Source: JAPULR01 sp963665075 (GTDB taxonomy: Bacteria; Chloroflexota; Dehalococcoidia; Lucifugimonadales; GCA-2712585). Taken from it: DNA of 64,000 bases. Below are positions 53,068-62,198 of this stretch, in pieces. The stretch spans positions 1,922,001-1,986,000 of the forward strand of contig OY762063.1 in the NCBI GenBank assembly GCA_963665075.1, written 5' to 3'. The notes beneath the pieces were generated by a model that made no database searches, had not been told where the DNA came from, and worked only from the letters and a program-made list of their open reading frames with translations. Positions within the stretch are counted from its first letter, which is position 1, and each line of letters starts with the position of its first letter. Both the position numbers and the translations under genes were made by a program.

Positions 53068-54134
53068 TAGAGCTTATCTCCGAAATCCCCTAATTCCGGG
53101 AAAGGATTCCTCCATTGCCAGCCCGCCTTGCCTGTTTTTCTTAGATTCTCAAGTCTTCTAATGGTTATCTCCGCAAATACCGGATCAACGTCAAAGGTAT
53201 AAACACGCCTAGAGAGTCTTTCTCCAGCAATCAAGGTTGTACCCGAATGCGCGAAGAAATCAATGACCAGATCTTTCTCATTACTTCCTGACAACAAAAT
53301 TCTCTCTATTGCCTTCAATGGCTTTTGGGCATAGCAGCCCGGAACATTCTCTTCCGCTCTATAGAAAACCTGTTGAATGTCCACCCAGACGTTGCCTGCT
53401 CGGATGAACCTGGACTTCCCCCGCTCAAGGTTCTCAGTGAGCTTGCCATTGACCTTCTTGTAGTAACCTCGAAGGATCTTGGGAATATCCGTATATTCGG
53501 CGTCTATTCCAAATCCGGGATTGCCCTTGACGTAATAGAGAAGTTCTTGTCTCACCCACATCCAGTTTCTCTGAGTACCATATCCCCTCTGATTCCTCAT
53601 CGTGATGAAGTTTCGCGGCTTGAGATCGTTTGCGAAATCCCGCATCAGCACCATGAAATCGGGCATTGGCTCAAAGTTCTTCTTGTAGTCCGCGCCGAGC
53701 CAAACGTAGAAATGGGCGTCTTCCTCCATTACGCCGATGGCATTGCGTACCCATTGCCTTGAAAAGCGCAGGTAATCGGTCAAGTCTACTTGGAATAGAT
53801 TTGCGCTTTTCGACTTGCCCACCACCACGTTGTACGGAGGATCATTTAGTATTAACGGGGTCTTCTCGTCGCCAACTATCGATTCTACGTCCTTGGATTT
53901 CGTCGCATCCAAAACCCCAACTCTATGGCCATATACGGGGTCTTCCCAAATTTCGCCATGCTTGAGCCTACAGTAGGGCAGCAACACATGCCTTGTGGCT
54001 CCGTCCAGATCTATCCGAGACAGCCTTTCGCGAGTCTTCCCCGATTCTGGTTCAGCACTGAAATCAAGGATAGTAGAACTATCGGCAGTCCCAGGCAGCA
54101 CACCTTGGAGCAGATGATTTTCTTGGATTTTCAA
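53067..54134 (-). CDS. Beta-class DNA methyltransferase of the inserted R-M system
   Basis: Protein of 355 residues. The catalytic DPPY is at 98-101 in LILNDPPYNVVVG, and the SAM motif comes late as DLVIDFFAHSGTTLIAGERL, with histidine in the usual FxGxG position. The order and these forms fit N4-cytosine or N6-adenine beta-class enzymes such as those of the MboII/RsrI type. A TTG start at 54134 lies one base after the mqnA stop. The gene is AT-rich. It precedes its restriction partner, so the methylase is made first from an mqn transcript. Confidence 0.9.
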   Translation of the reverse strand: MKIQENHLLQGVLPGTADSSTILDFSAEPESGKTRERLSRIDLDGATRHVLLPYCRLKHGEIWEDPVYGHRVGVLDATKSKDVESIVGDEKTPLILNDPPYNVVVGKSKSANLFQVDLTDYLRFSRQWVRNAIGVMEEDAHFYVWLGADYKKNFEPMPDFMVLMRDFANDLKPRNFITMRNQRGYGTQRNWMWVRQELLYYVKGNPGFGIDAEYTDIPKILRGYYKKVNGKLTENLERGKSRFIRAGNVWVDIQQVFYRAEENVPGCYAQKPLKAIERILLSGSNEKDLVIDFFAHSGTTLIAGERLSRRVYTFDVDPVFAEITIRRLENLRKTGKAGWQWRNPFPELGDFGDKL

Positions 54135-54135
54135 G

Positions 54136-54924
54136 TTACGCTCCGCGGCTGTTTACCAATGACCACCTGGATGGGCTGGCATTGGCCAGGAGGTGGCGGA
54201 ATTTTTGGATGGATTGGAGTTCGGGGGGGGCGAGGCGGTAGTGGAAGCTGCGGACGTATTCGATTACTTCCTCGGAGGTCATGTTCAGGTCCTGGCGGGA
54301 TGCGGCGATTTTGTCCACGTCGGCCAAGCCTTTTTCGATGGAGCGGGAGAGGAGGGACTCCAGCCACCGGACTTTGACGTCCTCCAAGTCGCGGCGGACG
54401 ACCCAGCGGGCGAAGACGAAGGGGAGGCCCGTCCAGTGATGCCATTCTTCGCCCAGGTCGTAGAGGTAGGGATAGCCGGAGACGCCGCGACGATGTTTCA
54501 ACGCTTCGTCGCCGATGAGCAGGAAGGCGTCGGCGGGTTCGTCGCAAAGGGCTACGTATCGGCGGGGGTTTACACGGAAGCGTTTGGCGAAGAGGGTTTT
54601 CATAAGTTGGACGGAGGTGGAGGTTTCGCCGGTGACGCCCACTACGGCGTCGTTAAACTCGTCGATGGGACGCTTGGAATACAGGAGGATGCTGCGGGCC
54701 TTTTCGACGGTGGCGATGCAGAAATCGCCCAGGGGCGTGAACCTGTCTTCCAGTTCAAAGCAGGTAACGAGGGGCACCGGCCCGGCGTCCAAGCCGCCGT
54801 CAGAAGCGGCGGCGGACAGGGCGCGGGGCACGAGGGGCGTCAATTCGACGTCCGCCTCTGCGTCCATGCCGTTGTAGAAGACCTCGGAGTTGAGGTAGGG
54901 GATGCGTCCGATTCTAGTTGTCAT
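54136..54924 (-). CDS. mqnA: Chorismate dehydratase (futalosine pathway)
   Basis: Protein of 262 residues of the MqnA family, which dehydrates chorismate to 3-enolpyruvyl-benzoate, the first step of the pathway. RIGRIPYLNSEVFYNG, GGLDAGPVPLVTCFELED, VTGETSTSVQLMK and PADAFLLIGDEAL are recognisable. Its start overlaps mqnE by 11 bases. The stop abuts the inserted methylase gene. The C-terminal SLVNSRGA could be native or changed by the insertion. Confidence 0.93.
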   Translation of the reverse strand: MTTRIGRIPYLNSEVFYNGMDAEADVELTPLVPRALSAAASDGGLDAGPVPLVTCFELEDRFTPLGDFCIATVEKARSILLYSKRPIDEFNDAVVGVTGETSTSVQLMKTLFAKRFRVNPRRYVALCDEPADAFLLIGDEALKHRRGVSGYPYLYDLGEEWHHWTGLPFVFARWVVRRDLEDVKVRWLESLLSRSIEKGLADVDKIAASRQDLNMTSEEVIEYVRSFHYRLAPPELQSIQKFRHLLANASPSRWSLVNSRGA

Positions 54925-56020
54925 AGACCTTGATGACGTTGTAGAGGGCGTCGCGTTCCACGGGCACTTTCCCGGCGTCGGTGATGAGATTGACCATCCT
55001 ATCGCGGGTGAGACCGATGGGGCTTTTGGCCTTGGCGGCGTGAGAGATGCGTTCGCGGCCGATGGTGCCGTCGGTGTCGTCGGCGCCGAAATTAAGGGCG
55101 ATGGAGGCGGTAGCTTCGTAGATGGTAATCCAGTAGGCCTTGATGTGGGGGAAGTTGTCGAGCATCAGGCGGGCGGCGGCGATGGTCTTGAGGTCGTCGA
55201 AGGGAGATGCCTGGCGGGCCACCAGCTGAGTGTCGCCGGTCTGGTACTCGATGGGGATGAAGGCGAGGAAGCCGCCGGTGTCGTCCTGAAGCTCGCGGAG
55301 GAGTTCCAGGTGGTGAACGCGTTCCTCCAGGGTTTCGACGTGACCGTAGAGGAGGGTGGCGTTGGAGGGGATGCCGAGGCCGTGGGCGATGCGATGGATT
55401 TCGAGCCAGCGTTGGGGGGTGGCCTTGCCGGGGTAGAGCATCCTGTGCATGCGGCTGGAGAAAACCTCCGCGCCACCGCCGGGCATGGACTGGAGGCCGG
55501 CGGCCTTGAGGCGGGTCAGGGCTTCCTCCGGCTCAATCTTCCAGCGGCGCCAGAAGTAGTCGATTTCGGAAGCGGTGAAGGCCTTGACCTGGCAGTTGGG
55601 GAACTTCTCGCGCATGGTCTTGACGATGTTTTCGTAGTGCTCGAAAGACCAGTCGGGATGATGACCGCCGACCATGTGAGCTTCGCGGATTTCGTCGTCC
55701 AGGAGGCCGAGTATCTGCTGCATGGACATTTCGTAGGCGCCGTCGTCGCCCTTCTTCTTCGCAAAGTCGCAGAAGGAGCAGGTGAGGACGCAGACGTTGG
55801 TGGGGTTGATGTGGCGGTTGAGGACGAAGTAGGCGCGGTCTCCCCACATCTTCGTCTTCACGTAGTCGGCCATGCGGCCCACGGCGGCGAAGTCTTCGGT
55901 CTGGAAGATGCGAAGGCCGTCATCGAAGGAGAGGCGTTCGCCGTCCTGGACTTTTTCCCATAGGGGAATCAGGGCGCGGTCGCGGAAGCCGATGCCCTGA
56001 TAGAACTCTGCGTAGCTCAT
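54914..56020 (-). CDS. mqnE: Aminodeoxyfutalosine synthase (radical SAM)
   Basis: Protein of 368 residues. The radical SAM motif CVLTCSFC stands in NPTNVCVLTCSFCDFAK. MVGGHHPDWSFEHYE, and GLQSMPGGGAEVFS, and NATLLYGHVET are typical MqnE blocks. It joins enolpyruvyl-benzoate with SAM to make aminodeoxyfutalosine. The ATG overlaps the stop of the TetR gene (ATGA). With mqnA, mqnC and mqnD this gives the core of the pathway; the nucleosidase is not in the window. Confidence 0.94.
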   Translation of the reverse strand: MSYAEFYQGIGFRDRALIPLWEKVQDGERLSFDDGLRIFQTEDFAAVGRMADYVKTKMWGDRAYFVLNRHINPTNVCVLTCSFCDFAKKKGDDGAYEMSMQQILGLLDDEIREAHMVGGHHPDWSFEHYENIVKTMREKFPNCQVKAFTASEIDYFWRRWKIEPEEALTRLKAAGLQSMPGGGAEVFSSRMHRMLYPGKATPQRWLEIHRIAHGLGIPSNATLLYGHVETLEERVHHLELLRELQDDTGGFLAFIPIEYQTGDTQLVARQASPFDDLKTIAAARLMLDNFPHIKAYWITIYEATASIALNFGADDTDGTIGRERISHAAKAKSPIGLTRDRMVNLITDAGKVPVERDALYNVIKVYDN

Positions 56021-56649
56021 GGATGTTCACCTCCAAGTACGGACTCAATTGGGACGCGTTGCGATTCGAGAAGTATCCTTTTCAACTCCGGCAAGGCCTC
56101 GCGGACGGGGTCCGGGCTGCCGGTGTAGAGCCAACGAATGAGGACTTCGTTGACGGCCCCCACCCAGAGATAGGAAGCAATCCGGGTGTTTACGGGCCGG
56201 ATGGAGCCTTCGGCGACGGCCGCGTCCAGGTTTTCTTCAATCAGGGAAGCGAAGCCGGAGTAAATCTCGGTTCGCTTCTGCTCGAAGGCGTTGCCCATAC
56301 TGTAACCCTGAACGAGGAGGAGCTTGGCCAGACGGCGGCGGCGACCCAGAAGCTCAAGGGCGGTGGTCAGGGCTACTTCCAGCCGGTCGATTGCGCTGTC
56401 TTCCTGGGCGATTCTTTCTTCGATTCGGCGGACGAGGCGGCGTCCCAAGTGATCCATGACGGCGAAGAATAGGCGTTCCTTGCTGGAGAAGTGGAAATAG
56501 AGGCCGCCCTTGGAGACGCTGGTGCGGCGGACGATTTCGTCCATAGCGGCGTCGTGGTAGCCCTTTTCGGCGAAGACGGCCTCGGCCGCTTCCATGATGC
56601 GTTCGCGGGTTTGGAGTTTGGGTGGCAAGGTTGGGTTTCCTTTCGTCAA
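56017..56649 (-). CDS. TetR-family transcriptional regulator
   Basis: Protein of 210 residues. The N-terminal DNA-binding domain is TRERIMEAAEAVFAEKGYHD, with AMDEIVRRTSVSKGGLYFHFSSKERLF as the helix-turn-helix and recognition helix. The C-terminal ligand domain is of the common TetR_C type. It is the first gene of the leftward unit tetR-mqnE-mqnA and overlaps mqnE by four bases. A perfect-arm palindrome lies three bases upstream of its TTG start, so it probably controls itself and with it the mqn genes. Ligand unknown. Confidence 0.93.
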   Translation of the reverse strand: MTKGNPTLPPKLQTRERIMEAAEAVFAEKGYHDAAMDEIVRRTSVSKGGLYFHFSSKERLFFAVMDHLGRRLVRRIEERIAQEDSAIDRLEVALTTALELLGRRRRLAKLLLVQGYSMGNAFEQKRTEIYSGFASLIEENLDAAVAEGSIRPVNTRIASYLWVGAVNEVLIRWLYTGSPDPVREALPELKRILLESQRVPIESVLGGEHP

Positions 56650-56652
56650 CCG

Positions 56653-56666
56653 ACCGACTGGTCGGT
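56653..56666. promoter_or_regulatory. Putative TetR operator
   Basis: ACCGAC-TG-GTCGGT, an inverted repeat with perfect six-base arms, of the ACCGACTGGTCGGT type bound by many TetR proteins. It is placed at 4 to 17 bases upstream of the tetR start, where bound protein would block transcription or leader formation. Confidence 0.7.
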
Positions 56667-56730
56667 ATTGTAGGGGATGGCGGGGGATGGTGTCAACGGA
56701 GGGGGCGAGCTATGAACGAAGAGCGTATCT

Positions 56731-56759
56731 TTGACGCGACAGCATAATGATGCTATGAT
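56731..56759 (+). promoter_or_regulatory. Promoter of vapBC, likely leaderless
   Basis: TTGACG (56731-56736) and TATGAT (56754-56759) are separated by exactly 17 bases. The -10 box ends six bases before the ATG at 56766, the same distance as at higB, so the mRNA would start at the initiation codon. Confidence 0.6.
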
Positions 56760-56765
56760 GCTCAT

Positions 56766-56993
56766 ATGCGTACTACAGTGACCATTGATGATGACGTGCT
56801 CGCCGTAGCGAGGGCGCTGGCCCAACAAAACAGGACCAGCCTTGGCAGAGCAATTTCTGCCTTGGCGCGTCGTGGATTCAGGAACATCCCGCCAACTTCA
56901 AAGGACAATTGCGAGGCTGTTTTTGCAGTAGGCCCGGAGGCTGAGCCGATCACCAGCGAGGATGTCTATCGCGCCTTGAGCGATTGGCCTTGA
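56766..56993 (+). CDS. vapB: Ribbon-helix-helix antitoxin (VapB type)
   Basis: Protein of 75 residues. MRTTVTIDDDVLAVARALAQ is a ribbon-helix-helix strand and helix, continued by RTSLGRAISALARRGF. The C-terminal tail (EAEPITSEDVYRALSDWP) would bind the toxin. The gene overlaps the toxin gene by four bases. No Shine-Dalgarno sequence precedes the ATG. Confidence 0.88.
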   Translation: MRTTVTIDDDVLAVARALAQQNRTSLGRAISALARRGFRNIPPTSKDNCEAVFAVGPEAEPITSEDVYRALSDWP

Positions 56994-57424
56994 TTTCCTT
57001 ACCGGATGTAAACGTCCTTATTGCTCTGGCTTGGCCCAACCACGTCCATCACGCCGCAGCCCTGGCCTGGTTTGACGCACATCGTGAACAAGGGTGGGCA
57101 ACCTGTACTCTGACTGAAGCGGGTTTCATTCGTATTTCTTGCAATCCCGCGGCCGTGAAACTTACAGTCACCCCCCTTGACGCCATAGATATGCTGGGGA
57201 GGCTGACCCGCCTGGGTTCTCATTCGTTCTGGCCTCTGGACACGCCCGTTTCCGAACTCCCCAATTCAATAAGCTCTCGACTCCAAGGGTATCGCCAAAT
57301 CACGGACGCGGTTTTGCTGCAACTGGCTATCCAGCGAAAAGGGAAGTTGGCAACCTTAGACGGTGGTTTGGCTGGGTTGGTTACAGAGAAGGACCGCGCC
57401 TTTTTGCAAATTATCCCTGTTTGA
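56990..57424 (+). CDS. vapC: PIN-domain toxin (VapC type)
   Basis: Protein of about 144 residues. ISLPDVNVLIALAWPNHVHH with the first catalytic aspartate, then TLTEAGFIRISCNPAA with the glutamate, and ITDAVLLQLAIQRKGKLATLDGGL with the last two aspartates make a complete PIN active site. The type is that of the longer mycobacterial VapC toxins that cut tRNA or rRNA. The most likely start is TTG 56990 in a TTGA overlap with the antitoxin stop; a TTG at 56984 is also in frame. Confidence 0.92.
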   Translation: MISLPDVNVLIALAWPNHVHHAAALAWFDAHREQGWATCTLTEAGFIRISCNPAAVKLTVTPLDAIDMLGRLTRLGSHSFWPLDTPVSELPNSISSRLQGYRQITDAVLLQLAIQRKGKLATLDGGLAGLVTEKDRAFLQIIPV

Positions 57425-57535
57425 AATCGGCAGCATCCCAAGTCGATGGGCATGATTTAAGGTTGTTGCGGTGTACAGGAAGCGTGGGCTTTGGTGTAAT
57501 GGCGGGAAGCTAGAGTTTCGTATGGGAGAAAGCGT

Positions 57536-58654
57536 ATGAGCGGGAATGCGGCCTTTGTTTATCACCCCGACCTGAGCAGGCACGTGCTGCGGGGGGACCA
57601 TCCCATGCGCCCTATTCGGTTGCAGCAGACTTATGAGTTGCTGGACGCGTATGGCGCCTTTCAAGATGCCGGCGTGATTGCGCCCAGGGCGGCGACGGTT
57701 GAGGAGCTGGCGTCGTTTCACACCCGCGAGTACATCGAGGCGGTGGAGCGGTTCAGCCGGAACGAGGGGCTGCACGACATGGCGCGGTTCAACTTCAGCC
57801 TGATGGGGGACAATCCCGTCTATCCGGGCATATACGAGGCGGCGGCGTTGAGCACGGGGGCGACGATGGTGGCGGCGGAGATGCTGGCGGAGGGGAAGGT
57901 TCGGACGGCGTTCAACATTTCCGGCGGGCTGCATCACGCCGCGGCGGGCCACGCGTCGGGCTTCTGCGTGTTCAACGACCCGGTGGTTGCCATCAAGTAT
58001 TTTCTGGGTCGGGGGATGAAGGTGGCCTACGTGGACATCGACGCGCATCACGGGGACGGGGTGCAGGACGCTTTCTATGAGACCGACGCGGTGTTGACGA
58101 TTTCCACCCACGAGTCGGGGCAGTTTCTGTTTCCGGGGACGGGGTTTGCCGACGAGATTGGGACGGGGGCCGGACAGGGATATGCCGTCAACGTGCCTCT
58201 GTTTCCTTACACAGGAGATGATGCGTACCTGTGGGCGTTCAGGGAGGTGGTGATTCCGTTGATTCGCGCCTTCGAGCCGGACGTGCTGGTGACGCAGCTG
58301 GGCATCGACACGCACCTGAGGGACCCGATAACGCATTTGCGTCTGACGTCAAAGGCGTTCACGGGGGCAATTGGAGCCTTCGCCGAGTTGGGGCTGCCGT
58401 GGCTGGCGACGGGGGGAGGCGGGTACGACCTGGGGGCGGTGGCGCGATGCTGGACGCTGGCATACGGGGTGATGACGGCGAGGGAGTGGGGGCAGGAGAT
58501 ACCGGCGGATTACGCCGAGAAGCACAGCCTGTATGGGCTGCGCGACGACGTTCCGGCGGCGTTGGAGGGGGAGCTATCGGCGCAGGTGGAGGGATACGTT
58601 CAGGCGTCGGTGGAGACGGTGAAGCGGTTGGTGTTTCCAATACACGGGGTTTAG
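57536..58654 (+). CDS. AcuC-like histone-deacetylase-family protein
   Basis: Protein of 372 residues of the arginase/deacetylase fold. Active-site features are NISGGLHHAAAGHASGFC with the tandem histidines, VAYVDIDAHHGDGVQ with the zinc ligands, and LATGGGGYDLGAVAR. AcuC-type proteins remove acetyl groups from lysine, for example on acetyl-CoA synthetase. GGGAGAAAGCG precedes the ATG. No acetoin or acs genes are adjacent, so the target is unknown. Confidence 0.93.
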   Translation: MSGNAAFVYHPDLSRHVLRGDHPMRPIRLQQTYELLDAYGAFQDAGVIAPRAATVEELASFHTREYIEAVERFSRNEGLHDMARFNFSLMGDNPVYPGIYEAAALSTGATMVAAEMLAEGKVRTAFNISGGLHHAAAGHASGFCVFNDPVVAIKYFLGRGMKVAYVDIDAHHGDGVQDAFYETDAVLTISTHESGQFLFPGTGFADEIGTGAGQGYAVNVPLFPYTGDDAYLWAFREVVIPLIRAFEPDVLVTQLGIDTHLRDPITHLRLTSKAFTGAIGAFAELGLPWLATGGGGYDLGAVARCWTLAYGVMTAREWGQEIPADYAEKHSLYGLRDDVPAALEGELSAQVEGYVQASVETVKRLVFPIHGV

Positions 58655-58680
58655 GGAATTGTACGTGGCCCGGTAGAGAG

Positions 58681-58716
58681 ACCCTTCGACTCCGCTTCGC
58701 TACGCTCAGGGTGACA
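58681..58716. repeat. Dispersed repeat ACCCTTCGAC...GCTCAGGGTGACA
   Basis: ACCCTTCGACTCCGCTTCGC, then TACGCTCAGGGTGACATG. It can form a hairpin by its ends (ACCCT / AGGGT) and shares its core with the elements at 23813-23855 and 43959-44014. Confidence 0.55.
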
Positions 58717-58795
58717 TGTGGCGAGAGAGAAGGGGAGGGTGGGTTTCAAACCCGCCCCTACAGCGATATGTTGTAGCGGAGGAAGGGAGGGGACT

Positions 58796-58824
58796 GGATT
58801 CCGGCTCGTGGGCCGGAATGACGG
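58796..58824. repeat. Dispersed palindrome ATTCCGGC / GCCGGAAT
   Basis: GGATTCCGGC, TCGTGG, GCCGGAATGACGG. This is a divergent, inverted copy of the second unit at 23786-23812. It lies between the convergent acuC-like and dnaK genes and may end transcription. Confidence 0.6.
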
Positions 58825-58845
58825 ATGTGGGAGGGTGCGGGCAGG

Positions 58846-60753
<1,908 letters not shown>

Positions 60754-60768
60754 TTTCTCTTCTCCTGT

Positions 60769-61338
60769 TTAGTTGTCTGAAACGGGGTCTGCGTCCGTGT
60801 CGTCGGGGGCTGGCCCGTCGTTGACGGCGACCACCACCTGAGCGGGCCGGAGCACCCGGTCGCTGATCTTGTAGCCGTCCCGGTACACCATAAGCACGTG
60901 TCCGTCGGCTACGTCCGCGCTCTGCTGTTCGTGCACCGCCTCGTGCTCGGCGGGATCGAAGGGCTTGCCGAGAGCCTCGACGCGCTCGACGCCTTCCAGT
61001 TCCAGCAGGGCTTGGAGCTTGCGGTTGATGAGTCGGAAGCCTTCCAGCCACGAATCGGAAGCCACGCCGTCGGGGGATTGCTGGACGGCCATCTCCAGTT
61101 CGTCGAGGATGGGTAGGAGGCGGACGAGGAGGCGCTGGTTGCCGTACTTGAGGAGGTTGGATTTTTCCGTCTCCATGCGGTTGCGGTAGTTGACGAGGTC
61201 CGCCTGGGCGCGCCGGAGGGCGTTTTCCAGCCGGGCCCGTTCTTCCCGGAGGGATTCGGCTTCCTGGGGTGCGCTGACGTTGTCCTCTGTATCGCAGGAT
61301 TCGTCGCGGCGTTCCAATTCTTCCCTCTCGTTCGTCAT
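60769..61338 (-). CDS. grpE: Nucleotide exchange factor GrpE
   Basis: Protein of 189 residues. A disordered acidic start and long coiled coil (REERARLENALRRAQADLVNYRNRMETEK) lead to the GrpE head domain (LLPILDELEMAV, HEAVHEQ, VLRPAQVVV). It releases ADP from DnaK. ATG 61338 overlaps the hspR stop (ATGA); a GTG two codons further out is less likely. dnaK follows after 15 bases. Confidence 0.95.
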   Translation of the reverse strand: MTNEREELERRDESCDTEDNVSAPQEAESLREERARLENALRRAQADLVNYRNRMETEKSNLLKYGNQRLLVRLLPILDELEMAVQQSPDGVASDSWLEGFRLINRKLQALLELEGVERVEALGKPFDPAEHEAVHEQQSADVADGHVLMVYRDGYKISDRVLRPAQVVVAVNDGPAPDDTDADPVSDN

Positions 61339-61859
61339 CGCCACAGGCTCGGAGGCAGGTTCATCTCCCTGAAGAGGCGGTTGACTTCCCTGTCCATCAA
61401 GACTTGCATGGCGCGGTGATTCTCGTACATCGCCAGCCGTTCGTGCAGCTTCATCACGTGTTCCAGCAGGTCGAGGACGAAGCGGACGCCGGCCAGGTTC
61501 ATGCCCATGTCCGTCTCCAGGTAGCGGATGAGGCGGAGCTTCTTCAGGTCTCTTTCCGAATACAGGCGAAGCATTCCGACGGTGCGGACGGGGCTTACCA
61601 GCCCCAACCTTTCGTACTTGCGGAGGGTTTGGGGGTGCATTTCGAGGAGGCGGGCGGCGACGCTGATGATGTAGACGCCCTGCACCTCGCGGCGGTTTGA
61701 GGGAAGCGGATCCCTGGGCGCGGACCGGCGGGTTCCAACGGGCCTTCGCTTGACTGACACCCGCACCGGCCTTCGAGGGATGGGAATGGAATCATGGAGG
61801 GTGTCCGACCCCTCCTCAAGTTGGGCTTCCGCTTGAATTCTGGTGCGTCGCTCTTTCAA
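61335..61859 (-). CDS. hspR: MerR-family heat-shock repressor HspR
   Basis: Protein of 174 residues. A basic N-terminal extension of about 60 residues precedes the MerR helix-turn-helix: VYIISVAARLLEMHPQTLRKYERLGLVSP, then LYSERDLKKLRLIRYL, with a coiled coil after it (LLEHVMKLHERLAMYENH). HspR represses dnaK operons by binding HAIR sequences and needs DnaK as co-repressor in Streptomyces. The TTG start has only weak GGATTCA upstream. It is the first gene of its operon, controlled by the HAIR-like site at 61910-61930. Confidence 0.93.
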   Translation of the reverse strand: MKERRTRIQAEAQLEEGSDTLHDSIPIPRRPVRVSVKRRPVGTRRSAPRDPLPSNRREVQGVYIISVAARLLEMHPQTLRKYERLGLVSPVRTVGMLRLYSERDLKKLRLIRYLETDMGMNLAGVRFVLDLLEHVMKLHERLAMYENHRAMQVLMDREVNRLFREMNLPPSLWR

Positions 61860-61900
61860 TGAATCCGTTTGAATGCCGGTGGCGTAATTAGTGTATTCAT

Positions 61901-61929
61901 ATCTTAATACTTGATATAATGCGTGTCAA
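61901..61929 (-). promoter_or_regulatory. Promoter of hspR-grpE-dnaK
   Basis: Read leftward, TTGACA (61929-61924) and TAAGAT (61906-61901) are 17 bases apart. The -35 box is the right arm of the HAIR-like element, so HspR binding would exclude RNA polymerase. The leader to the TTG start is about 35 bases. Confidence 0.65.
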
Positions 61930-61930
61930 G
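61910..61930. promoter_or_regulatory. HAIR-like HspR operator
   Basis: CTTGATA-N7-TGTCAAG. The known HAIR consensus is CTTGAGT-N7-ACTCAAG; the five outer bases of each arm and the 7-7-7 spacing are kept, and the two-fold symmetry extends by TA on either side (TACTTGA at 61908-61914 and TCAAGTA at 61926-61932). It lies directly upstream of hspR. Confidence 0.8.
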
Positions 61931-61939
61931 TATTATAAT
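61911..61939 (+). promoter_or_regulatory. Divergent promoter of the zinc-ribbon gene
   Basis: TTGATA (61911-61916) and a perfect TATAAT (61934-61939) are 17 bases apart on the + strand. The -35 box is the left arm of the HAIR-like element, so this promoter should also answer to HspR. Confidence 0.65.
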
Positions 61940-61990
61940 CCAGACAGATTCAGAGACGCTGATACGTCAAGTCTCGGATTGGAGGGCAAG

Positions 61991-62167
61991 ATGCTGCTAC
62001 TCAAGTGTTGCCCCAAGTGCAAAGGCGACCTTCTTTTGAGAAACGACTTCGACGGGTTCTTCCTGAGCTGCATCCAGTGCGGCTACGCGCGGGACTACCA
62101 TCCGGCGCAGGCCAAGGAGGTTGCGTCCGGCAAGACGAAGACCCTGGTTGGAACGGCGGCTCGTTAG
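61991..62167 (+). CDS. Small zinc-ribbon protein
   Basis: Protein of 58 residues. CCPKCKGDLLL and then SCIQCGYARDY give a CxxC...CxxC zinc ribbon, followed by a short basic tail (GKTKTLVGTAAR). ATG 61991 is preceded by GGAGGGCAAG; an earlier in-frame ATG at 61919 lies inside the operator. It is divergent from hspR and shares its control region, which suggests a link to heat stress. No function known. Confidence 0.8.
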   Translation: MLLLKCCPKCKGDLLLRNDFDGFFLSCIQCGYARDYHPAQAKEVASGKTKTLVGTAAR

Positions 62168-62198
62168 AGTCATTGAATCCGCGGAGTCGGACATCGGG

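Noticed and set aside
54136..54170. Truncation of mqnA by the inserted R-M genes
   Set aside because: The protein has normal length and ends after the expected last helix, so the insertion appears to lie behind the stop codon.
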